From Sphingomonas paucimobilis NBRC 13935 (GTDB taxonomy: Bacteria > Pseudomonadota > Alphaproteobacteria > Sphingomonadales > Sphingomonadaceae), in the NCBI RefSeq assembly GCF_000739895.2, contig NZ_BBJS01000004.1, positions 1 through 64,000 of the forward strand: a stretch of 64,000 nt of DNA. Reading direction: 5' to 3'. A program made the position numbers and the translations under genes. The notes under the pieces were generated by a model, which searched no databases, was not told where the DNA came from, and saw only the letters and a list, made by a program, of their open reading frames with translations. This document shows, one piece after another, positions 45,807 through 52,726 of the stretch. Each line of letters opens with the position of its first letter. The first letter of the stretch is position 1.

Positions 45807-45832
45807 GGTTCGTGAGCCATGGCTCACGAACC
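45807..45832. other. Perfect 26-bp palindrome after the rluC/D gene
   Basis: GGTTCGTGAGCCA is followed directly by its exact reverse complement TGGCTCACGAACC, with no loop. It begins four bases after the stop codon. Such a loop-free palindrome is more like a protein-binding site than a terminator; there is no T-run. Confidence 0.7.
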
Positions 45833-45858
45833 CGCCTAGGGGTGACGTTCCCTCAACT

Positions 45859-45945
45859 CCGTTCAGGCTGAGCGAAGTCGAAGCCCACGCCCAAGCCTTT
45901 CCGAGAGCAGTTCCCGTGCGCTTCGACTTCGCTCAGCGCGAACGG
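45859..45945. repeat. Inverted pair of CTTCGACTTCGCTCAG repeats (locus 8)
   Basis: Copy 45859-45887 reads reverse with arms GGCT/AGCC; copy 45916-45945 reads forward with arms GCGCT/AGCGC. It lies between the convergent rluC/D and glycine-zipper genes. Confidence 0.85.
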
Positions 45946-45960
45946 CGCGGCGGATGAGAA

Positions 45961-45989
45961 AACCCCGCCAGCGAGAGGCCAGCGGGGTT
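45961..45989 (-). terminator. Terminator of the 46032-46409 gene
   Basis: AACCCCGC (45961-45968) pairs with GCGGGGTT (45982-45989); on the minus strand it is followed by TTTTCTC. It lies 42 bases after the stop of the leftward gene. Confidence 0.7.
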
Positions 45990-46031
45990 CTTTGTATGAC
46001 GGAAGGGGCCATGGCCCCTCACGCCCGATGA

Positions 46032-46409
46032 TTAACGGCAATAGCCGGGATTGTTCGACTTCTCGATCGCGTGACCGGCCAGCGCACCGGCGCCGCCGCC
46101 CAGGATCGTGCCGAGGGTGCGGTCACCCCGCGAGTCGATGGTGCGGCCGAGCAGGCCACCGGCGATCGCGCCGACGATCGTGCCCGTGGTGCCGTTGTTG
46201 CAGCGCTGCGGGCCGCGATAGGCATAGCCGCGATTGTCATAATAGCGACGGTCGTAACGCGGCCCACGGTTGTAGCCGTCATAATAGGCATCGCCATAGG
46301 CACGCTCATAACGGTCGCCATAATAACGCTGCGCCGAAGCAGCGGTCGGAACCATGGCCGTCGCGCCGACGGCAAGGGCGGCAGCAGCGAGCGAGAGCTT
46401 CTTGAACAT
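46032..46409 (-). CDS. Exported glycine-zipper protein
   Basis: From ATG 46409, with GGGAG six bases upstream, the product has 125 residues: signal peptide (1-26), a Tyr/Arg/Asp-rich region, CNNGTTGTIVGAIAGGLLG, GRTIDSRGDRTLGTILGGG and terminal YCR. The zipper half is nearly identical in pattern to 42081-42389. It is the third member of this local family. Function is unknown; the envelope is the likely location. Confidence 0.82.
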   Translation of the reverse strand: MFKKLSLAAAALAVGATAMVPTAASAQRYYGDRYERAYGDAYYDGYNRGPRYDRRYYDNRGYAYRGPQRCNNGTTGTIVGAIAGGLLGRTIDSRGDRTLGTILGGGAGALAGHAIEKSNNPGYCR

Positions 46410-46502
46410 CGTCATCTCCCTTGATCTTCAAACCGGCGGCGGCGGGATTATTCCCGTCGTCGTTGATGCTCTTCTGCCCGATTCGGTGTGATGCGATGCT
46501 GA

Positions 46503-46886
46503 ATGCGGTTGTTAGCCAATATTCATCATAATATTCGTCATGCGTCATCTTGGGGAGCCAGCATTAGCCCGTCGAATCCACTTCGTCGCCGTCGCGTCGC
46601 CGCTTGGGCCGGTGTTGGTATGCTGCTGTTGGCCCCCGCTCCATCGGCTGCCGACCAAGCCTCGGCCCCGCTGACGTTCGTCATCAGCGACCGTACGCCC
46701 GACTGTCTTCTGGAACGAGAAGGGCAACCCATAGACGACGCCGCCCTGAAGGAATTGGCAGAGCGGTATGGGCGGCGCGAGGTGGTCGTTTCCGCGAAGG
46801 CATCCATTTCCTATCGCTGCGTCGGCGGTGCCGTTTACCGTTTGCAGCAGGCCGGCTTCATGCGGGTGACCTTCCACGGCAGGTGA
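46503..46886 (+). CDS. Hypothetical protein with ExbD/TolR-like periplasmic region
   Basis: The open frame has 127 residues. A hydrophobic stretch (VAAWAGVGMLLLAPAPS) around 32-48 is a signal or anchor. The part after it, with ELAERYGRREVVVSAKASIS and YRCVGGAVYRLQQAGFMRV, resembles the periplasmic domain of ExbD/TolR proteins. The real start may be further inside (for example Met40). No exbB or tonB is nearby. The family link is by eye only. Confidence 0.5.
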   Translation: MRLLANIHHNIRHASSWGASISPSNPLRRRRVAAWAGVGMLLLAPAPSAADQASAPLTFVISDRTPDCLLEREGQPIDDAALKELAERYGRREVVVSAKASISYRCVGGAVYRLQQAGFMRVTFHGR

Positions 46887-46939
46887 TCGGGATGGCGCAC
46901 ACGCTTTCCCCCGGCGGCGGAGCGCGATAGGACGGGGCG

Positions 46940-47605
46940 ATGACGCGACCGCGCCTAGCCCTGTTCGATTGCGACGGTACCCTCGTCGACAGCCAAGCCA
47001 ATATCTGCCTCGCGGCGGTGGAGGCGTTCACCATGGCGGGGCTGACCCCGCCGCCGGCCCAGGCGATTCGCCGAATCGTCGGCCTCAGCCTGGTCGAGGC
47101 GATGCAGGTGCTCGCCCCCACGCTGACCGATGATCTGCACCGGCAGTTGGCAAGCGATTACAAGGCGGCCTTTTTCCGCCTGCGCACCGAAGGCGCGATG
47201 GAGCCCGAACCCCTGTTCGAGGGCATTCCGGCGCTGCTCGATCATCTGGCGGAGCGGGGCTGGCTGATGGGCGTGGCGACGGGCAAGTCGGATCGCGGCC
47301 TAGCGCGTGTGCTCGCCGAACATGGTCTCGCGCATCATTTCGTCACGCTGCAGACCGCCGACCGCCATCCGTCCAAGCCCGATCCCGCCATGGTGCTGGC
47401 TGCCATGGCCGAGAGCGGCGTCGCGGCGGCGGACGTGGCGATGATCGGCGATACGAGCTTCGACATGGCGATGGGCAAGGCGGCGGGCGCCTTCGCGGTC
47501 GGTGTCGCCTGGGGATATCATGACGTGCATGATCTGGTGAGGGCGGGCGCGGATGTCGTCGCGCAGGATGTGGCCGATCTGCCCGCGTTGCTGGTGCGGC
47601 CATGA
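46940..47605 (+). CDS. HAD hydrolase (phosphoglycolate phosphatase-like)
   Basis: The 221-residue product has HAD motif I FDCDGTLVDS, a helical cap, the Lys motif HPSKPDPAMV and motif III MIGDTSFDMAMGKAAGA. It resembles Gph or pyrophosphatase-like HAD proteins; the substrate is not known. It overlaps the next gene by four bases, and together with ATP12 forms a small operon. Confidence 0.9.
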   Translation: MTRPRLALFDCDGTLVDSQANICLAAVEAFTMAGLTPPPAQAIRRIVGLSLVEAMQVLAPTLTDDLHRQLASDYKAAFFRLRTEGAMEPEPLFEGIPALLDHLAERGWLMGVATGKSDRGLARVLAEHGLAHHFVTLQTADRHPSKPDPAMVLAAMAESGVAAADVAMIGDTSFDMAMGKAAGAFAVGVAWGYHDVHDLVRAGADVVAQDVADLPALLVRP

Positions 47606-47817
47606 GCGGGCGGGACCCCGCGCGGCAGCGCTGGTTCATCATTGTCGCCGTGCGCCTGATCGGCGTGGCGGGGGCGTTGTTCGGCGTGGTGCTGGCGTCC
47701 CGGGGCGTCGCGTGGCCACATAAGGTACTGGGCGTGGCGATCGTCCTGTCGGCGCTGGCGATGATCGCGATCGTCCCGGCGGGGCTGGCGCATCGCTGGC
47801 GGAGCGGGGACGAATGA
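47602..47817 (+). CDS. Small two-helix membrane protein
   Basis: The 71-residue product has two hydrophobic segments (FIIVAVRLIGVAGALFGVVL and LGVAIVLSALAMIAIVPAG) and a charged C terminus. It overlaps both neighbours by four bases (ATGA), so it is almost surely translated with the HAD and ATP12 genes. Function unknown. Confidence 0.8.
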   Translation: MSGRDPARQRWFIIVAVRLIGVAGALFGVVLASRGVAWPHKVLGVAIVLSALAMIAIVPAGLAHRWRSGDE

Positions 47818-48503
47818 AGCGGTTCTGGTCGGAAGTCACGGTCGATGCCGAGCGCGTCGTCCGATTGGACGATCGCCCCGTCCGCACGCCGGGCCGCACC
47901 CCGCTCGCGCTGCCGACCCCCGCGCTGGCCGAAGCGGTGGCGGAGGAGTGGCGCAGTGTCGGCGAGACCGTCGACCCGCGTGCCATGCCGCTGACGGGAC
48001 TCGCCAATGCCGCGATCGACCGGATCGCTGCGGACCCCGTGCCGTTCGCCACCGGGCTGGCGCGCTATGCCGAGAGCGATCTGCTCTGTTATCGTGCCGA
48101 TTCGCCGCCGGAGCTGGTGGCGCGGCAGGATGCGGTGTGGAACCCGCTGCTCGACTGGGCGCGCGATCGCTATGACGTGCACTTCGCGCTGGTTACGGGG
48201 ATCATGCATCGGCCGCAGCCCAAGGCGACGGTCGAGCGGCTATCCGCGGCGGTGGCGGCGCTCGATCCGTTCCGACTGGCCGCACTGTCGCCGGTGGTGA
48301 CGATCACCGGTTCGCTGGTGCTGGCGCTGGCCCTGCTTGAAGGGGCGGCCGATACCAATGCGATCTGGACGGCCGCGCATGTCGACGAGGATTTCCAGGC
48401 CGAGCAATGGGGCGAGGATTATCTCGCCCTCGAAGCGCGCGAGGCTAAGCGGCGCGAGTTCGACGCGGCGGTTCGGTTTTTGAGCGCGTTGGAGCTTGGG
48501 TAA
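47814..48503 (+). CDS. ATP12 family F1-ATPase assembly chaperone
   Basis: ATP12 helps to assemble the F1 alpha subunit in mitochondria and alphaproteobacteria. The 229-residue product has the family's N-terminal RFWSEVTVDAE and RPVRTPGRTPLALPTPALAE, the segment ARYAESDLLCYRADSPPELV and the C-terminal WGEDYLALEAREAKRREFD. It is the last gene of the operon with the HAD phosphatase. Confidence 0.93.
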   Translation: MKRFWSEVTVDAERVVRLDDRPVRTPGRTPLALPTPALAEAVAEEWRSVGETVDPRAMPLTGLANAAIDRIAADPVPFATGLARYAESDLLCYRADSPPELVARQDAVWNPLLDWARDRYDVHFALVTGIMHRPQPKATVERLSAAVAALDPFRLAALSPVVTITGSLVLALALLEGAADTNAIWTAAHVDEDFQAEQWGEDYLALEAREAKRREFDAAVRFLSALELG

Positions 48504-48512
48504 CCCCCGCGT

Positions 48513-48683
48513 CCGTTCGCGCTGAGCGAAGTCGAAGCGCAAGGGAGTCACCCGCCGATAAGGCTAAGCGTGGCCTTCGACTTCGCTCAGCCTGAACGGA
48601 GTTGGGGGATAAAACGCGTGACCCCGGCTACCTGCTGTCGCCTACCCCGACCTCCGTTCGCACTGAGCGAAGTCGAAGTGCAC
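48513..48683. repeat. Triplet of CTTCGACTTCGCTCAG repeats (locus 9)
   Basis: Copies at 48513-48540 (reverse, arms GCGCT/AGCGC), 48572-48599 (forward, arms GCCT and AGCC, which do not pair) and 48654-48683 (reverse, arms GCACT/AGTGC). Neighbours alternate in orientation. The array lies between the convergent ATP12 and gmk genes. Confidence 0.85.
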
Positions 48684-48705
48684 GCGACGCACAGCCGCCC
48701 CACGC

Positions 48706-49365
48706 CTACTTCGTCGTCAGCTTCCGGATGAACCCGATCAGCCCGGTCTGACGCGAGCGCTTCAGCCGTTCGGCCTGGAGGATGGTCTTCACCCCCAGGA
48801 AGCATTGTTCGACATCGTCATTGACCAGGACATAGTCGTAACCGTCCCAGTGGCTGACCTCGTTGGTGGCACGGGCCATGCGGGCGTCGATCACCTCGAT
48901 GGAATCGGTCGCGCGGCGTTCCAGCCGCTGACGCAATTCCTCCATGGAGGGCGGGAAGATGAAGACGCGCACCACGTCGCCGCCCGCGATCTGGAACAGC
49001 TGCTGCGCGCCCTGCCAGTCGATGTCGAACAGCACGTCCTTGCCGGCTGCCAGCATCGCCTCGACCTGCGCGCGCGGCGTGCCATAGCGATTGTCGAAGA
49101 CATGCGCCCATTCGAGGAACTCGTCATTCGCCACCATGCGGCGAAATTCCTCGAGATCGACGAAATGATAGTCCTTGCCCTCCACCTCGCCGGGCCGCAT
49201 CCCGCGCGTGGTGGCCGACACCGACATTTGGAGGCCGGGATCGTCCGCCAGCAATTTGCGCGCGATCGTCGACTTGCCCGCGCCCGAGGGCGAGGACAGC
49301 ACGAACAACATGCCGCGGCGCTTCAGCTTATGGGGATCGTCGGGGTCTGCGGGCGAATTGGACAT
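48706..49365 (-). CDS. gmk: Guanylate kinase
   Basis: Gmk phosphorylates GMP to GDP. The 219-residue product has the P-loop LSSPSGAGKSTIARKLL, the GMP-binding SVSATTRGMRPGEVEGKDYH and VLFDIDWQGAQQL. Met19 is an alternative start, since the first 18 residues are an extension beyond the core. It stands alone, convergent with the ATP12 gene. Confidence 0.96.
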   Translation of the reverse strand: MSNSPADPDDPHKLKRRGMLFVLSSPSGAGKSTIARKLLADDPGLQMSVSATTRGMRPGEVEGKDYHFVDLEEFRRMVANDEFLEWAHVFDNRYGTPRAQVEAMLAAGKDVLFDIDWQGAQQLFQIAGGDVVRVFIFPPSMEELRQRLERRATDSIEVIDARMARATNEVSHWDGYDYVLVNDDVEQCFLGVKTILQAERLKRSRQTGLIGFIRKLTTK

Positions 49366-49446
49366 GCCTGCCTTTGACGCACGCTGTTGCAGCGCGTCAA
49401 GCCATGGCTGACGCGCTGCGATAGGGCGATCGACCCAATATGGGGT

Positions 49447-49653
49447 TTAGTAGCGACCAGCCACCTTGCCGGCCTTGTGCCGATCATAGGCCTTCTTGGC
49501 CGCATAACCGCCGCCGAGCAGCAGGCCGAGCGGGCCCAGCCGACGCATGCCGCCGACTGCCAGCGCACCCAGCGCCGCGCCCTTGAACCCGCTATTGCCG
49601 TCGCGACGGCTGACTTCACGCCCGACAAGCGCGCCGATGATACGTCCGATCAT
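49447..49653 (-). CDS. Small glycine-rich protein of unknown function
   Basis: The 68-residue product starts MIGRIIGALVGREVSRRDG and has a glycine-rich hydrophobic segment LGPLGLLLGGGYAAKKAYD and a basic end. It overlaps the upstream gene by four bases (ATGA), so the two are probably co-translated. No function is known. Confidence 0.7.
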   Translation of the reverse strand: MIGRIIGALVGREVSRRDGNSGFKGAALGALAVGGMRRLGPLGLLLGGGYAAKKAYDRHKAGKVAGRY

Positions 49654-49859
49654 TGTGCCTCTCCAAAAACGCGGTCCTTGAGCTCGCCGGCGCCACGCAG
49701 CACCGCCCAGCCCACGGCATAGGTGATTGCGATCGGCAGCACGATCTTCAGAACATTGGCGGTCACGGCACCGATGACCGCACCGTCGGCGACACCATCA
49801 TCGCCCGACATGCCGTCGATTGCGGCACCCACCATCGCCCCGATCGTCGTTGCACCCAT
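49650..49859 (-). CDS. Small membrane protein of unknown function
   Basis: From ATG 49859 the product has 69 residues with a glycine-rich N-terminal part (MGATTIGAMVGAAIDGMSGD) and a hydrophobic helix (VLKIVLPIAITYAVGWAVL). AAGGAAGGG lies ten bases upstream. The open frame extends to 49934, but the shorter form has the better start. It forms a two-gene unit with 49447-49653. Confidence 0.65.
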   Translation of the reverse strand: MGATTIGAMVGAAIDGMSGDDGVADGAVIGAVTANVLKIVLPIAITYAVGWAVLRGAGELKDRVFGEAQ

Positions 49860-49961
49860 CGCAAACCAACCCTTCCTTTCTCGCAAGGGCAAAAGCGCGG
49901 GGGCGTGGATGAGTTCCGTTGGGGGCCGCCTCAATCCTCCCTGTACCGGGAAGGACCGGAA

Positions 49962-50924
49962 TCAGCCCTTGGCGCCGATCTTGCCCTCGATCGCGGACCA
50001 GATCATCGCGGCGACGTCGGTGCCGTCGAATTTCTCGATGGCGACGATGCCGGTGGGGGAGGTGACGTTGATTTCGGTCAGCCATTCGCCGCCGATCACG
50101 TCGATCCCGACGAACAGCAGCCCGCGCCGCTTGAGCTCCGGCCCCAGCACGTCGCAAATCTCCCGCTCGCGTGCCGTCAACTCGGTCTTCTCCGCCGAGC
50201 CGCCCACCGCCAGATTGGAGCGGATCTCGCCCTCGCCCGGCAGGCGATTGATCGCGCCCGCGACCTCGCCGTCGATCAGGACGATGCGCTTGTCGCCCTT
50301 GGCCACGGCGGGCAGGAAGGCCTGCACCATATGCGGCTCGCGATAGGCGGTGTTGAACACCTCGATCAGCGCCGACAGATTCGCGCCGTCGCGCCCGACC
50401 TTGAAGATCGCCTTGCCGCCATTGCCGTGCAGCGGCTTGATGACGATCTCGCCATGCTGGGCCAGGAACGCGCGTGCCTCCTCCAGCGAGCGCGTGACCA
50501 GCGTCGGTGGCATGAACTGCGGATAGTCGAGCACGAAGACTTTCTCGGGCGCGTTGCGCACGCTGCGCGGATTGTTGACGACCAATGTCTTCTCGGCGAC
50601 CCGCTCGAGCAAGTGGGTGGCGGTGATATAGCCCAGGTCGAAGGGCGGATCCTGCCGCATCAGCACGACATCGGCCTCGTCGCCCAGGTCGAGCTTCACG
50701 GGATCGCCGAAGCTATAGTGATGGCCGGCGACCCGCTGCACCGTGACGGGGTGCGCCTTGGTCCACAGATGTCCGTCCGACCAGTTGAGATCGCCCGCGT
50801 CATAGTGGAACAGCCGGTGGCCCCGCGCCTGCGCCGACAGCATCAGCGCGAAGGTCGAATCCCCCGCGATGTTGATCTGGTCCATCGGGTCCATCTGGAC
50901 GGCGACGGTCAGCGACTGGGTCAT
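49962..50924 (-). CDS. gshB: Glutathione synthetase
   Basis: GshB joins gamma-glutamylcysteine and glycine using ATP. The 320-residue product has the N-terminal AVQMDPMDQINIAGDSTFAL, the ATP-grasp motifs EIVIKPLHGNGGKAIFKV, LPGEGEIRSNLAVGGSAEKT and FVGIDVIGGEWLTEINVTSP. Length is typical of the prokaryotic enzyme. It lies after yraN on the same strand, an arrangement common in alphaproteobacteria. Confidence 0.97.
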   Translation of the reverse strand: MTQSLTVAVQMDPMDQINIAGDSTFALMLSAQARGHRLFHYDAGDLNWSDGHLWTKAHPVTVQRVAGHHYSFGDPVKLDLGDEADVVLMRQDPPFDLGYITATHLLERVAEKTLVVNNPRSVRNAPEKVFVLDYPQFMPPTLVTRSLEEARAFLAQHGEIVIKPLHGNGGKAIFKVGRDGANLSALIEVFNTAYREPHMVQAFLPAVAKGDKRIVLIDGEVAGAINRLPGEGEIRSNLAVGGSAEKTELTAREREICDVLGPELKRRGLLFVGIDVIGGEWLTEINVTSPTGIVAIEKFDGTDVAAMIWSAIEGKIGAKG

Positions 50925-51008
50925 GGGGCGTTCCTCTTATGCGGAGCGGCCGGGGCCGCACGATCGCCAGCGGAGGTAATCGCTCAACCCGCGCCTGTCA
51001 CCCGCGCG

Positions 51009-51380
51009 TCACCCGCACCAGGCATTTTCGATATGACGCGGCCGCGTGCCCGGCGCGAGCAGGATGACATCGATCCGGATATCGTCGCCCGGCCCGGCAT
51101 AGGTCGGCATCAGCACCTCCGCCGCCGCCGCGACCCGGGCGAGGCGTCGCTCATCGATCGCGAAGTCGAGTTCGGCGGCGGACTTGCGCGTCTTGACCTC
51201 GACAAAAGCGACCAGCGACCCGCGCCGCGCGATCAGGTCGACCTCGCCGGCTGGCGTGCGGACGCGGCGGTCGAGAATGGTCCAGCCTTTGAGGCGCAGC
51301 CACCACGCTGCGAGACGTTCGCCGCGACGGCCGGTTGCCTCGGCCTGGCGACGATCGCGGAGGGGGCGGGGCATCGACAT
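51009..51380 (-). CDS. yraN: UPF0102 (YraN) nuclease-like protein
   Basis: YraN proteins have an endonuclease-like fold of unknown role, usually beside rsmI and lpoA. From ATG 51380 (or 51374) the product has 123 residues with GRRGERLAAWWLRLKGWTIL, the PAGEVDLIARRGSLVAFVEV motif with the conserved Asp, Glu and Lys (VEVKTR), and a C-terminal DVILL. The longer open frame to 51461 is unlikely. Confidence 0.9.
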   Translation of the reverse strand: MSMPRPLRDRRQAEATGRRGERLAAWWLRLKGWTILDRRVRTPAGEVDLIARRGSLVAFVEVKTRKSAAELDFAIDERRLARVAAAAEVLMPTYAGPGDDIRIDVILLAPGTRPRHIENAWCG

Positions 51381-51427
51381 GCTCGCGACGATAGCGGATC
51401 CGGATATCCTCTGCACCTGGTCGTGTA

Positions 51428-51796
51428 TCAGGCGACGGGTTCTTCCTGCTCGGATAGCCAAGCCACACTGTCCTCTGCGCAGTCGAACACGCGCAGATAG
51501 GGTTGGGTCATCAGCCGCCGGATCTGCTGTCGGCCGATCGCGCTGTTGTTGATCATGGCGATGCGGCTGGCGCGGGGAAAGTCGCGCAGTGCCTCGTGCA
51601 CGGTCATGATCGCCTCGCGCGGCTGGACGGTGATTTCGCTCATGTCGATACGCAGGCGATAGCCGGGGCGGAAGCCGCTGCGTCGGAATGCGTCTACCAG
51701 CTCGCGGGCATAGCGCGTCGCGATCTCGGGGGTGAACAGGCCCGTCCAGCGTATGTCGAGCAGATTCAGGTCGTGGCGAAATTCATAAGCGTACAT
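51428..51796 (-). CDS. Hypothetical protein, possible STAS/SpoIIAA-like fold
   Basis: The 122-residue product begins MYAYEFRHDLNLLDIRWTGL and contains YRLRIDMSEITVQPREAIM and RIAMINNSAIGRQQIRRLM, a pattern seen in stand-alone STAS-like (SpoIIAA-like) proteins: beta strand, amphipathic helix, central strand with Asp, last helix with AWL. The match is by eye. It lies between yraN and rsmI, which are usually adjacent. Confidence 0.65.
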   Translation of the reverse strand: MYAYEFRHDLNLLDIRWTGLFTPEIATRYARELVDAFRRSGFRPGYRLRIDMSEITVQPREAIMTVHEALRDFPRASRIAMINNSAIGRQQIRRLMTQPYLRVFDCAEDSVAWLSEQEEPVA

Positions 51797-51856
51797 GTCC
51801 GGCTCCTGTGCGGATCATGGTCCGACGACGATTGCCGAATCACTAACGCACCGGCC

Positions 51857-52726
51857 CTAGGCCTCGGAAGCATCGCCTTTCATCACCAGCGCCCGCGCAT
51901 AGAGTGTCTTGCGATCGAGACCCAGCGCCTTGGCGACCTCACTCGCCGCGCGGCCGACGGGCAGGCGGGTCAGCGCCTCGGCCAGCGCGGCGTCGGCATC
52001 CTGTTCGCTGGCAGGCTGTGCTTCGCCGGGCGGCGCGATCACGATCGCGATCTCGCCCTTGGGCCCTCCCTCGGCATAGCGGGCGGCGAGCGTGGAGAGG
52101 GTGCCGGTCACCGCCTCCTCGAATTTCTTGGTGATCTCGCGCGTTACCGCCGCCTCGCGATCGCCCAGCCCCTTGGCGAGCGCGGTCAGCGTCGCGGACA
52201 GCCGTGGCCCCGATTCGTAGAGGACCAGGGTGGCGCGGATGCCGGCGATCTCCGCAATGGCGTCGGCGCGCGCCTTCTCCTTGGGCGGCAGGAAGCCGAC
52301 GAACAGGAACCGGTCGGTCGGCAAGCCCGCCAACGTTAGCGCGGCGATCGCGGCGCATGGGCCTGGGATCGTCACCACCGCATGGCCGGCGGCGCGCGCG
52401 TCGCGGACCAGCTTATAGCCCGGATCGGAAATCAGCGGCGTTCCCGCGTCGGAGACCAGGGCCACCGCCTCGCTCGCCATCCGCGCAATCAGGCCAGGGC
52501 GGACATGCTCGGCGTTATGGTCATGATAGGGCTGCATGGGGCGCTTCACGCCGATATGGCGGAGCAGCCCGGCGGTCACGCGGCTGTCCTCGACCGCGAT
52601 GACATCGGCGTTTGTCAATATGTTGGCCGCGCGCGGGGACAGATCGCCGAGATTGCCGATGGGGGTCGCGACGATGTAGAGGCCGGGTTCGAGTTTGTGT
52701 TCGGATTGGGTCACGGGGAGTGTCAT
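51857..52726 (-). CDS. rsmI: 16S rRNA (cytidine-2'-O) methyltransferase RsmI
   Basis: RsmI methylates the ribose of C1402 of 16S rRNA. The 289-residue product has the tetrapyrrole methylase fold with GLYIVATPIGNLGDLSPRA, the loop VEDSRVTAGLLRHI and LVSDAGTPLISDPGYKLV. Its ATG (52726) overlaps by two bases the ATG of the divergent LpoA-like gene. It lacks a clear ribosome binding site of its own. Confidence 0.96.
   Translation of the reverse strand: MTLPVTQSEHKLEPGLYIVATPIGNLGDLSPRAANILTNADVIAVEDSRVTAGLLRHIGVKRPMQPYHDHNAEHVRPGLIARMASEAVALVSDAGTPLISDPGYKLVRDARAAGHAVVTIPGPCAAIAALTLAGLPTDRFLFVGFLPPKEKARADAIAEIAGIRATLVLYESGPRLSATLTALAKGLGDREAAVTREITKKFEEAVTGTLSTLAARYAEGGPKGEIAIVIAPPGEAQPASEQDADAALAEALTRLPVGRAASEVAKALGLDRKTLYARALVMKGDASEA

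Noticed and set aside
5110..48683. CRISPR array made of the CTTCGACTTCGCTCAG repeats
   Set aside because: Copies are dispersed over 43 kb in inverted pairs with variable spacing, and no cas gene is present.
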